From CANKJK01 sp964400405 (lineage in GTDB: Bacteria; Acidobacteriota; Vicinamibacteria; Vicinamibacterales; UBA2999), in assembly GCA_964400405.1 (NCBI GenBank), contig CAYNUO010000005.1, positions 1 to 64,000 of the forward strand: 64,000 bases of DNA, written 5' to 3'. Below, piece after piece: positions 45,414 through 53,104 of the stretch (position 1 is the first letter of the stretch; each line of letters opens with the position of its first letter). The translations under genes and the position numbers were made by a program. The notes beneath the pieces are model-generated. The model did no database searches, was not told the origin of the DNA, and saw only the letters and a list, made by a program, of their open reading frames with translations.

Positions 45414-46480
45414 CGATCGCCCGCCCGGCGGAGCCCGAGGCCGACCGCCACCGCGGCCACCGGCCGCGCGTCCGCCGCATCGGCACCAAGCCGCGCCGCG
45501 TCCCACGCAATCGTCTTGAAGGGATCGAGCGGCTCGACAGGCACGCCGAAGCGGGACTGCAGCATCGGCGCGAAGCCCTCGATACGTGACGCGCCACCGC
45601 TCAGCACGACGCGGTCGATCCGGTCGGCCGCCGCGGTGGCCTTGAAGAAGTCGAACGTCTTCTGCACTTCGAGCATCACCTGCTCGGTCACTGCCTTGAG
45701 CACCGGCGCGACGTCGTCCCCGGTCACACCCTCGACACGGAGGCCGCGCTTCAACCTGTCGGCGTCCTCGGCGCTGACGCCCAACTCGCGCTGCAGCGCA
45801 TCACGGTAGGCGTGGCCGCCCACGGAGATGTCCCGCGTGAAGACGGACCGGCCGTTCTGCAGAATGTTGACGTTCACCGCGCTTGCGCCCGCGTTCATCA
45901 GCACCACCACCGCATCGGTGTCCAGCCCGTAGTTCGCCTCGTACGCGTTCTGCAGTGCAAAGGCATCGACATCGACCACCACGGGCACGCGGCCGGCTGC
46001 CTCGACGACAGCGGCGTATTCCGCCGTGCGGTCCTTCTTCGCCGCCACCAGCAGGACCTCCATGCTGCCCCGCGAGTCCGGGCCCGTGCCCGGGTCGAGA
46101 ATCTGGTAGTCCAGGTTCACGTCCTGCACGTCGAACGGGATGTACTGCTCCGCTTCCCACACGATCGAGTCGGCGAGTTCGGCGGGCGTCATCACCGGCA
46201 GCGCAATCTTCTTGACGATGACGGCGTTTCCCGACAACGACACAGAGACTTCCCGGCCACGGAACCCGCCTTTGCTCAGCGCCTGGCGCATCGCCGTCGC
46301 CACCGCCTCGCGGTCCAGAATGCTTCCCTCGGCGATGCTGCCGGGCGGTACACGCTCGGTCGCATAAGCCGACACCCGCAGGCCCCGGCCCGCCGACTGC
46401 AGTTCGACAGCCTTGATCGCGTCGGAGCCGATATCAAGGCCAATTACGGACGGCGACTGGCCAAAGCGGAAGAGAGGCAT
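45410..46480 (-). CDS. pilM: Type IV pilus assembly ATPase-like PilM
   Basis: PilM is an actin-like cytoplasmic protein that binds the PilN tail. The 356-aa product has the FtsA/actin-type fold with IGLDIGSDAIKAVEL, WEAEQYIPFDVQDVNLDYQ, a typical PilM block, and VVLSGGASRIEGF. It is the first gene of pilMNOPQ. Its upstream 360 bp separate it from the divergent rplM. The pilus motors and pilins (pilA, B, C, T) are not in the window. Confidence 0.94.
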   Translation of the reverse strand: MPLFRFGQSPSVIGLDIGSDAIKAVELQSAGRGLRVSAYATERVPPGSIAEGSILDREAVATAMRQALSKGGFRGREVSVSLSGNAVIVKKIALPVMTPAELADSIVWEAEQYIPFDVQDVNLDYQILDPGTGPDSRGSMEVLLVAAKKDRTAEYAAVVEAAGRVPVVVDVDAFALQNAYEANYGLDTDAVVVLMNAGASAVNVNILQNGRSVFTRDISVGGHAYRDALQRELGVSAEDADRLKRGLRVEGVTGDDVAPVLKAVTEQVMLEVQKTFDFFKATAAADRIDRVVLSGGASRIEGFAPMLQSRFGVPVEPLDPFKTIAWDAARLGADAADARPVAAVAVGLGLRRAGDR

Positions 46481-46841
46481 TCTAGGAGTCCGTGGTCCTT
46501 ATCGGTGTCTGGGGGATCGGGGTGTAGAGGATCGGTAGCGTCTCTCGTCGCAACGGACGTGCCAGCGTGGTTTCCGGCCTGTCCACGGCGCCACGCACTG
46601 GAAACAACACCGGCGCGGGTGCCAGAATCGTCAGAAGCTTACAACCATGGCGGCCGATCAGGTACCGGCCGAAATCGGCCGAACCGCCCTGGCCCGGCGC
46701 AGTCCGGAACAGGGCCCGAACCGGCCCTCCGGATGCTTGACAATCGCCGGAACCGTCACTAGGATCAGGGTTTGCAGTTGTAGGTCAATACCCGGCCAGT
46801 GCATCTCCATGTGCCTGCCGGACAGCGAGGTTTCGATTTTC
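46481..46841. other. 360-bp divergent regulatory region between pilM and rplM
   Basis: No gene is supported here. The right part holds the rplM promoter (46737-46765) and a leader of about 70 nt. In the middle CGGCCGA-AA-TCGGCCG forms a perfect short dyad next to another CGGCCGAT copy. A clear pilM promoter is not recognisable. Confidence 0.6.
46737..46765 (+). promoter_or_regulatory. rplM-rpsI promoter
   Basis: Consensus -35 TTGACA (46737-46742), a 17-nt spacer and TAGGAT (46760-46765). This is the best promoter in the window, as expected for ribosomal proteins. Transcription from near 46772 gives a leader of about 70 nt before rplM, where autoregulation could act. Confidence 0.7.
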
Positions 46842-47273
46842 ATGCGTACGTTCGTCGCCAGCGCGAAAAGCGTAGACAGTCAGTGGCACGTCATTGATGC
46901 GAACGGCCAGGTTCTGGGCCGGATCGCGACGGTGGCTTCCCGCCTGCTCCAAGGGAAGCACAAGGCCACGTACACCCCCTTTATCGACACGGGCGACCAC
47001 GTCGTCATCGTGAATGCGAGCCAACTCAAGCTGACGGGCGCGAAAGCCGACCAGAAGCTCTACCGCAATCACAGCGGTTATGAAGGTGGTTTGCGCGAGG
47101 AGCGCGCGGGCGTGCTGCTGAAGCGGCGTCCGACGAAGCTGCTCGAAGAGGCCGTTCGCGGCATGCTGCCCAAGACGAAGATGGGCGACGCCATGTATCG
47201 CAAGTTGAAGGTCTACGCCGGCGCGCAGCACCCGCACGCCGCCCAACAGCCCAAGAAAATCGAGGTCGCCTAG
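46842..47273 (+). CDS. rplM: Ribosomal protein uL13
   Basis: This large-subunit protein acts early in 50S assembly. The 143-aa product has the family blocks WHVIDANGQVLGRIATVASRLLQGK, with HVVIVNASQLKLTG and MLPKTKMG. The ATG at 46842 gives the normal N-terminus and has GAGGT upstream; the open frame before it crosses the promoter and is not coding. rpsI follows after 2 bp, the universal rplM-rpsI pair. Confidence 0.97.
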   Translation: MRTFVASAKSVDSQWHVIDANGQVLGRIATVASRLLQGKHKATYTPFIDTGDHVVIVNASQLKLTGAKADQKLYRNHSGYEGGLREERAGVLLKRRPTKLLEEAVRGMLPKTKMGDAMYRKLKVYAGAQHPHAAQQPKKIEVA

Positions 47274-47275
47274 CC

Positions 47276-47668
47276 TTGCCAGCCACCGAGTATTACGCCA
47301 CTGGCCGTCGTAAGACGTCCGCCGCTCGCGTCTTCCTGCGCCCGGGTACCGGCGCCATCACGGTCAACCACCGTGAGTTCAGTAACTACTTCCCCACCGA
47401 CCAGCTCCGTACGCAGGTTCGGCGCCCCCTCTCGCTGACGGAAACGGTCGAAAAGTTCGACATCCTCGCGACGGTCGCCGGCGGCGGCATCAACGGGCAG
47501 GCCGGCGCGGTGCGCCTGGGCATCGCCCGCGCGCTGTGCGAGTTCGACGCGGAGCTCCGCAAGGCCCTCAAGAAGGAAGGCCTGCTGACGTCGGATTCGC
47601 GCGTCAAGGAACGCAAGAAGTACGGTCTGGCCGGCGCCCGCAAGCGCTTCCAGTTCAGCAAACGCTAG
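47276..47668 (+). CDS. rpsI: Ribosomal protein uS9
   Basis: This small-subunit protein's C-terminal tail reaches the P site. The 130-aa product shows YYATGRRKTSAARVFL, the glycine-rich VAGGGINGQAGAVRLGIARAL-type block, and ends with RKKYGLAGARKRFQFSKR, the tRNA-contacting tail. The start is a TTG at 47276, 2 bp after rplM, and it should be translationally coupled. Confidence 0.97.
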   Translation: MPATEYYATGRRKTSAARVFLRPGTGAITVNHREFSNYFPTDQLRTQVRRPLSLTETVEKFDILATVAGGGINGQAGAVRLGIARALCEFDAELRKALKKEGLLTSDSRVKERKKYGLAGARKRFQFSKR

Positions 47669-47702
47669 TTCACGGCATTTCGAGAGCAGAAGGGGATACA
47701 GC

Positions 47703-48524
47703 TTGTCCGCAATTGCGATGAATGATCTGCTGGAGGCCGGCGTGCACTTCGGCCATCAGACGAAGCGGTGGAATCCGAAGATGAAGGACTACATCTTCGG
47801 CGAACGGAACGGTATCTACATCATCGATCTGAACAAGACGGTGAAGCGGTTCCGCGACGCCTCGGAGTTCATCACGTCGATCGCATCGGAGGGCAAGACC
47901 ATCCTCTTCGTCGGCACCAAACGCCAGGCGCAGGACGTCATCGCCGAGGAAGCGACCCGCTCGGGGATGTTCTTCGTCAATCAGCGCTGGCTCGGCGGTC
48001 TGCTGACCAACTTCACGACCATCCAGCGGAGCCTGGGCCGCCTGCGCGACATCGAAGCGATGGCGACCGACGGCCGCTACGAGACGCTCTCGAAGAAGGA
48101 AATCGCCCGGAACGAGAAGGAGAAGCGCAAGCTTCTGAAGAACCTCGAAGGCATCCGCAACATGGCGCGCCTGCCCGACGCGATCTTCGTGGTCGACACC
48201 CGCAAGGAAAAGATCGCGGTCGACGAAGCGCGGAAGCTGAAGATTCCGGTGATCGGCATCGTGGACACGAACTGCGATCCCGATGAAGTGGACTTCGTCA
48301 TCCCGGGCAACGACGACGCCCTGCGCGCGATCCGGCTGTTCGCCTCGCATGTCGCCGACGCCGTTCTCGAGGGACGCACGCTCCGCGAGACGCGCCAGGC
48401 CGAAGAAGCCGCCGTGCACGCCGAGGAAGCGGCCGCAGCGGACGCCGCCGCCCGCCTGAAGCATGTGGTGAGGCCGCAGCGCAAGGCCGAGGCAGCTCCA
48501 GCTCCGACGCCTGCGGGCGCGTAG
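47703..48524 (+). CDS. rpsB: Ribosomal protein uS2
   Basis: This small-subunit protein is needed for S1 binding. The 273-aa product has MNDLLEAGVHFGHQTKRWNP, FVGTKRQAQDVI, QRWLGGLLTNF and VDTNCDPDEVDFVIPGNDDA. A C-terminal Ala/Glu-rich tail (about 225-273) is longer than in E. coli (241 aa). The TTG at 47703 has AAGGGGA 9 nt upstream; the ATG at 47718 is an alternative. It is followed by tsf after a 115-bp spacer with two hairpins. Confidence 0.96.
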   Translation: MSAIAMNDLLEAGVHFGHQTKRWNPKMKDYIFGERNGIYIIDLNKTVKRFRDASEFITSIASEGKTILFVGTKRQAQDVIAEEATRSGMFFVNQRWLGGLLTNFTTIQRSLGRLRDIEAMATDGRYETLSKKEIARNEKEKRKLLKNLEGIRNMARLPDAIFVVDTRKEKIAVDEARKLKIPVIGIVDTNCDPDEVDFVIPGNDDALRAIRLFASHVADAVLEGRTLRETRQAEEAAVHAEEAAAADAAARLKHVVRPQRKAEAAPAPTPAGA

Positions 48525-48542
48525 TTTTCGTTTCCACCGAAC

Positions 48543-48580
48543 TCGCCGGCTCGAGTTCCTGGAGCCGGCGATTTGTTTGT
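48543..48580 (+). terminator. Intrinsic terminator or attenuator between rpsB and tsf
   Basis: TCGCCGGCTC (48543-48552), a 9-nt loop and GAGCCGGCGA (48562-48571) form a perfect 10-bp stem followed by TTTGTTTGT. It can end part of the rpsB transcripts and set the S2:EF-Ts ratio, as described for E. coli rpsB-tsf. Confidence 0.7.
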
Positions 48581-48589
48581 ACGGCGGCA

Positions 48590-48620
48590 CGGCCGCCACT
48601 CCGGCCGCCCGTGGCGGCCG
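48590..48620 (+). promoter_or_regulatory. Second perfect hairpin in front of tsf
   Basis: CGGCCGCCAC (48590-48599), an 11-nt loop and GTGGCGGCCG (48611-48620), a 10-bp GC-rich stem ending 19 nt before the tsf ATG. It leaves the GGAG at 48630 free. It could insulate tsf translation or stabilise its mRNA. Confidence 0.5.
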
Positions 48621-48639
48621 ATTTCCGACGGAGACAGCA

Positions 48640-49245
48640 ATGGCAGCAATTACGGCTGAAATGGTGAAGCAGCTGCGCGACAAGACCGGCGCAGGCATGA
48701 TGGAGTGCAAGGCCGCGTTGGCCGAAGCGCAGGGGAACATCGAGGACGCCATCACCCTGCTCCGCAAGCGTGGACTGGCGCAGGCCGCCAAGCGCGCCGG
48801 CCGCGCGACGGCCCAGGGTACGATCGGCAGCTACCTCCACCTCGGCGGAAAGATCGGCGTGCTGCTCGAGGTCAACTGCGAGTCGGACTTCGTGGCCCGG
48901 ACCGAGGACTTCCAGAACCTCGTCCGCGAGGTCGGCATGCACATCGCGGCCGCCGACCCCAAGTGGGTCCGCCGTGAGGACGTCCCCGCCGAGGCCATCG
49001 AGAAGGAAAAGGCCATCTACCGGGCACAGATGGAGAACTCCGGCAAGCCGGCCAACGTGCTCGAGAAGATCATCGAGGGCAAGCTGGGCAGCTTCTACTC
49101 CCAGTTCGTCCTGCTGGACCAGCCGTCCATCCGCGACGCGGCGCTGACCATCAGCCAGCTGGTCGCGCAGACGTCCGCCAAGACCGGCGAGAACATTTCG
49201 ATCGGCCGCTTCGCCCGCTTCCGCGTCGGCGAGCTGAGCGAATAG
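48640..49245 (+). CDS. tsf: Elongation factor Ts
   Basis: EF-Ts recycles EF-Tu-GDP. The 201-aa product has the UBA-like N domain (VKQLRDKTGAGMMECKAAL) and the core block LLEVNCESDFVARTEDF. It is a short form lacking the second core repeat of the E. coli protein (about 282 aa), similar in size to the Thermus one. The ATG at 48640 has a GGAGA site. It is in the rpsB-tsf-pyrH-frr order. Confidence 0.96.
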   Translation: MAAITAEMVKQLRDKTGAGMMECKAALAEAQGNIEDAITLLRKRGLAQAAKRAGRATAQGTIGSYLHLGGKIGVLLEVNCESDFVARTEDFQNLVREVGMHIAAADPKWVRREDVPAEAIEKEKAIYRAQMENSGKPANVLEKIIEGKLGSFYSQFVLLDQPSIRDAALTISQLVAQTSAKTGENISIGRFARFRVGELSE

Positions 49246-49261
49246 CCCTCCACGCATTCGT

Positions 49262-49295
49262 TCCGGAAGGCGGGACATCCGGCCCGCCTTCCGGA
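49262..49295 (+). terminator. 13-bp hairpin between tsf and pyrH
   Basis: TCCGGAAGGCGGG (49262-49274), an 8-nt loop and CCCGCCTTCCGGA (49283-49295) form a perfect stem. No U-tract follows, so it may be a Rho-type stop, an mRNA 3' end, or a symmetrical roadblock. It ends 5 bp before the pyrH -10. Confidence 0.5.
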
Positions 49296-49300
49296 CCGCG

Positions 49301-49306
49301 TATAAT
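49301..49306 (+). promoter_or_regulatory. Consensus -10 (TATAAT) of pyrH
   Basis: A perfect TATAAT lies 8 nt before the GTG start of pyrH, with no Shine-Dalgarno between. This predicts a leaderless or nearly leaderless pyrH mRNA. The -35 region is occupied by the hairpin arm. Confidence 0.5.
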
Positions 49307-49314
49307 CACGTTTC

Positions 49315-50058
49315 GTGCCGGATCCCTCCCCCGCTCCCCTCTACAGACGCGTCCTCCTGAAGCTGTCCGGCGAGGCCCTGATGGGCCAGCAGCAGTTCGG
49401 TGTCGACCCGGCTGTCGCGTCCCAGATTGCCCGGGACATCATCGAAATCCAGTCGCTCGGCGTCGAAGTCGCCATCGTCATCGGCGGCGGCAACATCTTC
49501 CGCGGGCTCGCGGCGTCCGCCAAGGGCATGGACCGGGCGACTGCCGACTACATGGGCATGCTGGCCACCGTGATCAACGGCCTCGCCCTGCAGGATGCGC
49601 TCGAGCAGCAGGGTGCGGCGACGCGCGTCATGACCGCCATCGAGATGCGGCAGGTCGCCGAACCGTTCATCCGCCGCAAGGCCATGCGCCACCTCGAGAA
49701 GGGCCGCGTCGTCATCTTCGCCGCAGGTACCGGCAACCCGTACTTCACGACCGACACGGCCGCGGCCCTGCGGGCCGTGGAGATCCGGGCGGGCGCGATC
49801 CTCAAGGGCACCAAGGTGGACGGCATCTACTCCGCCGACCCCGTGCTGCACCCGGACGCCAGGAAGTTCCCCACCATCACCTACCAGGAAGTGCTGACCC
49901 TGGAGCTCAAGGTGATGGACGCCGCCGCGATCTCCGTCTGCAAGGAGAACGCGCTCCCGATCGTGGTCTTCAACCTGCGCACGCCCGGCAACATCCGCCG
50001 CGTGGTCATGGGCGAACCCATCGGCACCACCGTCGTCAGCCGCAGCACGCAGGGTTAA
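49315..50058 (+). CDS. pyrH: UMP kinase
   Basis: PyrH phosphorylates UMP to UDP. The 247-aa product is the hexameric bacterial amino-acid-kinase fold with RRVLLKLSGEALMG, VIGGGNIFRG, GTGNPYFTTDTAAALRA and KVDGIYSADP. The GTG start at 49315 lies 8 nt after a TATAAT, which suggests a leaderless message. The next gene, frr, starts 41 bp downstream. It supplies UDP toward UTP and the PyrG reaction. Confidence 0.97.
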   Translation: MPDPSPAPLYRRVLLKLSGEALMGQQQFGVDPAVASQIARDIIEIQSLGVEVAIVIGGGNIFRGLAASAKGMDRATADYMGMLATVINGLALQDALEQQGAATRVMTAIEMRQVAEPFIRRKAMRHLEKGRVVIFAAGTGNPYFTTDTAAALRAVEIRAGAILKGTKVDGIYSADPVLHPDARKFPTITYQEVLTLELKVMDAAAISVCKENALPIVVFNLRTPGNIRRVVMGEPIGTTVVSRSTQG

Positions 50059-50099
50059 GCCTTATCCGGCACGAGCCGTAACCGACGCGAGAGACAGCT

Positions 50100-50669
50100 A
50101 TGGAATTCAACGACATCAAGGGCATGTCCGCGCAGATCAAGACGCGGATGGACACCATCATCGAGCACGTGCGCCGCGAGATCGCCGCCGTGCGCACGGG
50201 CCGCGCGTCGACGAACCTCCTCGACAACGTGCAGGTCGAGGCCTACGGCTCCAAGATGCCGCTCAACCAGGTCGCGAGCCTCTCGGTACCTGAGGCGGCG
50301 CTGATCATGGTGCAGCCGTTCGATGCATCCCTGCTCGCCGCGATCGAACGCGCGGTGCGGCTGTCCGATCTGGGCCTGAACCCCCAGAGCGACGGCAAGG
50401 CCATCCGCGTGCCGATTCCGTCCCTGACGGAGGACCGCCGGAAGGAGCTCTCCCGCCACGTGCACAAGCAGGCCGAGGAAGGCCGGAACGGCGTGCGGCA
50501 GGTGCGGCGCGACGCGAATGACCGGCTCAAGAAGCTGCTGAAGGACGCGAAGATCTCGGAAGACGAAGAGAAGCGCGGGCTCGATCAGGTGCAGAAGATC
50601 ACCGACGAGCACGTCAGCCTGATCGACGACATCCAGAAGAAGAAGGACGTCGAGCTCCTCGGCAAGTAG
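50100..50669 (+). CDS. frr: Ribosome recycling factor
   Basis: RRF splits post-termination ribosomes with EF-G. The 189-aa product has the three-helix bundle and small beta domain, with VRTGRASTNLLDNVQVEAYG, RVPIPSLTEDRRKEL and RRDANDRLKKLLKD. The length is typical. It is the last gene of the translation block and faces pfkA, with a hairpin between the two. Confidence 0.97.
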   Translation: MEFNDIKGMSAQIKTRMDTIIEHVRREIAAVRTGRASTNLLDNVQVEAYGSKMPLNQVASLSVPEAALIMVQPFDASLLAAIERAVRLSDLGLNPQSDGKAIRVPIPSLTEDRRKELSRHVHKQAEEGRNGVRQVRRDANDRLKKLLKDAKISEDEEKRGLDQVQKITDEHVSLIDDIQKKKDVELLGK

Positions 50670-50673
50670 GCCC

Positions 50674-50692
50674 GGCGCCGCAGCGCGGCGCC
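50674..50692. terminator. Hairpin between convergent frr and pfkA
   Basis: GGCGCCGC-AGC-GCGGCGCC is a perfect 8-bp GC stem in the 39-bp gap between the frr and pfkA stops. There is no U-run on either side. A bidirectional stop or 3' end stabiliser is likely. Confidence 0.45.
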
Positions 50693-50708
50693 CAATGAGG
50701 ACCGGTCG

Positions 50709-51791
50709 TCAGTCGCCGAAGGTGACGCCGATGGCGCGGGCCGTCTTGATGAGGTCCGAGTCCAGAGGCACGGTGCGACTCCGCCCCACGACCTCGGACA
50801 GCGGCACCGGCACGATGCTCGGCGGGCGGTTCGCGACCATCACGCCGAAGATCCCGTTCTGCACCATCTCGACCGCGGTGCTGCCGAACCGCGTCGCCAG
50901 CATCCGATCGAACGGCGTCGGCGTGCCACCGCGCTGCAGGTGGCCCAGGACGACATACCGCGATTCCTTGCCCGAGAGGGCCTCCAGGTCCACCGCCAGC
51001 CGCGCCGCCACGCCGCCAAGCCGCTCGAGCTTCGAGCCCTTCGCTTCCTCGATCACGGTGCGCCGGCCGTCCATCGGCGTCGCGCCCTCGGCCACGACGA
51101 CGATGCTGAACTTCGCGCCCAGCTTCTCCCGTTCCTTGACCTGCACGACGACCTTGTTGACGTCGTAGGGAATCTCGGGAATCAGGATGATGTCGGCGCC
51201 GCCGGCCACGCCCGCATGGAGCGCGATCCAGCCGGAGTTCCGGCCCATGACCTCGACCAGCATGATGCGCTTGTGCGCCTCCGCCGTGGAGTGCAGCCGA
51301 TCGATCGCGTCGGTCGCGCAGACGACCGCCGTATCGAACCCGAAGCACGAGTTCGTGCCGACGATGTCGTTGTCGATCGTCTTCGGCACGCCGACCAGCG
51401 GAATGCCCCGCTTGTGGAACTCGTAGGAGATCGCGAGCGTGCCGTCGCCACCGATGCAGATCAGCGCGTCGAGCTTCTCGCGCTCGAACATCTGGACGAC
51501 GCGATCCCCGTAGGTCATCCGGCCGTCCGGCGTCTCGATGACCTTGTCGATCGGGTTCCCCTTGTTCGTCGTGCCGAGAATCGTGCCGCCCAGGCGCAGG
51601 ATGCCCGTGACGTTGTTCGGCTTCAGCACGCGCGTCCGGTCCGGGTAGACCAGGCCGTCGAAGCTGTCCTCAAGGCCGATGACCTCGATGCCCGCATTGC
51701 AGGCGGACTTGACCACCGCACGAATGACCGCGTTCAGGCCAGGCGCATCACCGCCGCCTGTGAGCACACCGATTCGCCTGACCGTTTTCAT
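50709..51791 (-). CDS. pfkA: 6-phosphofructokinase (mixed-signature group)
   Basis: PfkA phosphorylates fructose 6-phosphate. The 360-aa product has GVLTGGGDAPGLNAVIRA, the donor motif GGDGT (Gly117), VPKTIDNDIVGT (Lys137), and EVMGRNSGWIALHAG. In PFK-A proteins Gly at the first site marks ATP use, while Lys in PKTIDND is typical of PPi enzymes. This Gly/Lys mixture is the so-called group III or X type, usually ATP-dependent without the E. coli allostery. It starts at an ATG 9 nt after a TAACAT -10, with no clear Shine-Dalgarno. It is convergent with frr. Confidence 0.94.
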   Translation of the reverse strand: MKTVRRIGVLTGGGDAPGLNAVIRAVVKSACNAGIEVIGLEDSFDGLVYPDRTRVLKPNNVTGILRLGGTILGTTNKGNPIDKVIETPDGRMTYGDRVVQMFEREKLDALICIGGDGTLAISYEFHKRGIPLVGVPKTIDNDIVGTNSCFGFDTAVVCATDAIDRLHSTAEAHKRIMLVEVMGRNSGWIALHAGVAGGADIILIPEIPYDVNKVVVQVKEREKLGAKFSIVVVAEGATPMDGRRTVIEEAKGSKLERLGGVAARLAVDLEALSGKESRYVVLGHLQRGGTPTPFDRMLATRFGSTAVEMVQNGIFGVMVANRPPSIVPVPLSEVVGRSRTVPLDSDLIKTARAIGVTFGD

Positions 51792-51800
51792 CGTAGGGCT

Positions 51801-51806
51801 ATGTTA
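51801..51806 (-). promoter_or_regulatory. Probable -10 of pfkA
   Basis: TAACAT on the minus strand is 9 nt before the pfkA ATG, which would leave a leader of only 2-4 nt. It overlaps the tRNA promoter on the other strand, so the two cannot be bound at once. Confidence 0.35.
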
Positions 51807-51810
51807 CACT
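51802..51810 (+). promoter_or_regulatory. Probable extended -10 of the tRNA-Ala gene
   Basis: TGTTACACT carries a TGn extension and TACACT (51805-51810), four of six consensus bases. It lies about 93 bp upstream of the tRNA. Confidence 0.4.
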
Positions 51811-51903
51811 TGCGGTTGTTCGTCGCCTGATTCTCGACAGTTTTGCAGGTCGCCGCGACGTCCGAACGACACGAGTTCAGCAAGGCAGGAGTTAGGCAAA
51901 TTC

Positions 51904-51979
51904 GGGCGGCTAGCTCAGCTGGGAGAGCGCTGCGTTCGCAATGCAGAGGTCAGGGGTTCGATCCCCCTGCCGTCCACCA
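51904..51979 (+). tRNA. tRNA-Ala (anticodon CGC)
   Basis: This 76-nt cloverleaf has acceptor GGGCGGC/GCCGTCC with G3-U70, the alanine identity pair, D arm GCTC...GAGC, anticodon stem CTGCG/TGCAG with loop TTCGCAA (anticodon CGC, reads GCG), T arm AGGGG-TTCGATC-CCCCT, discriminator A and an encoded CCA. It reads on the plus strand between pfkA and the rhodanese-like gene. Confidence 0.96.
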
Positions 51980-52016
51980 ACCCACCATCCGGCAACCGGC
52001 TTCGCTCATCACCGCC

Positions 52017-52379
52017 GTGCCTGTTCCCCGCATCACACCCGCAGACTTGCTGACCGCGCTGGCCGCGGAGGATAGCGAACGGCCGGTCGTCGTCGACGCA
52101 CGGCTCAAGTATCCGTACGAGCACAGCACCGTGATCATCGCCGGGGCCCTGCGGCACACCGACCCGGCGCCGGCGCTGCCACGGGAACGGTCGATCGTCG
52201 TCTACGACTCCGACCCGGATGAACTCGTCAGCTCGGGTGTGGCCGCCGCCCTCATCCGGCAGGGCTATCGGGCGTCGGCGCTCGCCGGTGGCATCGCCGC
52301 GTGGCTGGCTGCAGGTGGCGCCGTGACCCCGAAAGACGCCCCCAAGCCGTCGGCTCCTGCCAGCTCACTGAAGGCCTGA
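52017..52379 (+). CDS. Rhodanese-like domain protein lacking the catalytic cysteine
   Basis: The 120-aa product is a single rhodanese fold: ADLLTALAAEDSERPVVVDA at the start, GALRH, then VVYDSDPDELVSSGVAAAL and LAGGIAAWLAAGGAV. In active rhodaneses the loop after VVY starts with Cys; here it is Asp64, so sulfur transfer is not expected. It may bind a ligand or protein partner. The GTG start at 52017 has no obvious ribosome-binding site. It lies 37 bp after the tRNA and 41 bp before lolA. Confidence 0.75.
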   Translation: MPVPRITPADLLTALAAEDSERPVVVDARLKYPYEHSTVIIAGALRHTDPAPALPRERSIVVYDSDPDELVSSGVAAALIRQGYRASALAGGIAAWLAAGGAVTPKDAPKPSAPASSLKA

Positions 52380-52394
52380 TCGTCTCAGTCACCG

Positions 52395-52403
52395 TGCTAA
52401 GGT
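52395..52403 (+). promoter_or_regulatory. Extended -10 element of lolA
   Basis: TGCTAAGGT ends 17 nt before the lolA ATG and is part of GTGCTAAGGTGA, which also precedes mgtE at the same distance from its start (17 versus 18 nt). This implies a leader of about 10 nt. Confidence 0.4.
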
Positions 52404-52420
52404 GAGGCCGCTGGTATCGC

Positions 52421-53104
52421 ATGCCCCTGAAACGACGTGCCTTCGGCGTGCTGCTCCTCCTCGCGCTGGCCGCCCTCGGGGCTGGCGCGGCTGCTGCGCC
52501 CGGGACCGCTCCCATGACGCCGGATGCGCTGGCCCAGGCGCTCCAGAAGCGTTACGAGACCATCCGGGACTTCACCGCTGACTTCCAGCACAGCTACCGG
52601 GGCGGCGCGCTCAAGACCCAGGTCGTGGAGCGCGGGGTCGCCACCTTCAAGAAGCCCGGCATGATGCGGTGGGTCTACGAGTCGCCCGAGCGCAAGGAGT
52701 TCGTCAGCGACGGCCGGCGGATCTATGCCTACATCCCGGCCGACCGGCAGGTCGTCGTCTCCGCCGTGCCGCCCGATGACGCCGCCCCGCTGCCAGTGCT
52801 CTTCCTCGCCGGCAAGGGCAACGTCAGCCGGGACTTCATCGCCAGCCTGCCGGACGAGGCATCAGCGACCCGGGCCACGCTGAAGCTCGTGCCCCGGAGC
52901 GCCGGCGCGGACTACGCCCACATGCTGCTGTCCGTGGACCTGCCCGCGCTGCGGATCGTCGGACTGACCACGGTGGACCTCCAGGGAGGCACGTCGACGT
53001 TCGCGTTCTCCCGTCTGAAGGAAAATCAGGGACTGACCGATACGCAGTTCGCCTTCCGCATCCCGAAGGGAGTGGATGTCCTGACCGATGATGGCGCCCG
53101 CTGA
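52421..53104 (+). CDS. lolA: Outer-membrane lipoprotein carrier protein LolA
   Basis: LolA ferries lipoproteins through the periplasm to the outer membrane. The 227-aa product has a signal peptide (about 1-26, GVLLLLALAALGAGAAAA), then the convex beta-sheet domain with YETIRDFTADFQHSY, GVATFKKPGMMRWVYESPERKEFVSDG and YIPADRQV. The helical plug is present. The 3' end overlaps a secretin gene by 17 bp, which suggests translational coupling. The window encodes several lipoproteins that would be clients. Confidence 0.9.
   Translation: MPLKRRAFGVLLLLALAALGAGAAAAPGTAPMTPDALAQALQKRYETIRDFTADFQHSYRGGALKTQVVERGVATFKKPGMMRWVYESPERKEFVSDGRRIYAYIPADRQVVVSAVPPDDAAPLPVLFLAGKGNVSRDFIASLPDEASATRATLKLVPRSAGADYAHMLLSVDLPALRIVGLTTVDLQGGTSTFAFSRLKENQGLTDTQFAFRIPKGVDVLTDDGAR

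Noticed and set aside
46647..46841. N-terminal extension of rplM
   Set aside because: The upstream in-frame region contains the TTGACA promoter and does not resemble uL13.
52017..52379. Active sulfurtransferase
   Set aside because: The catalytic Cys position is Asp64, so a rhodanese activity is not supported.
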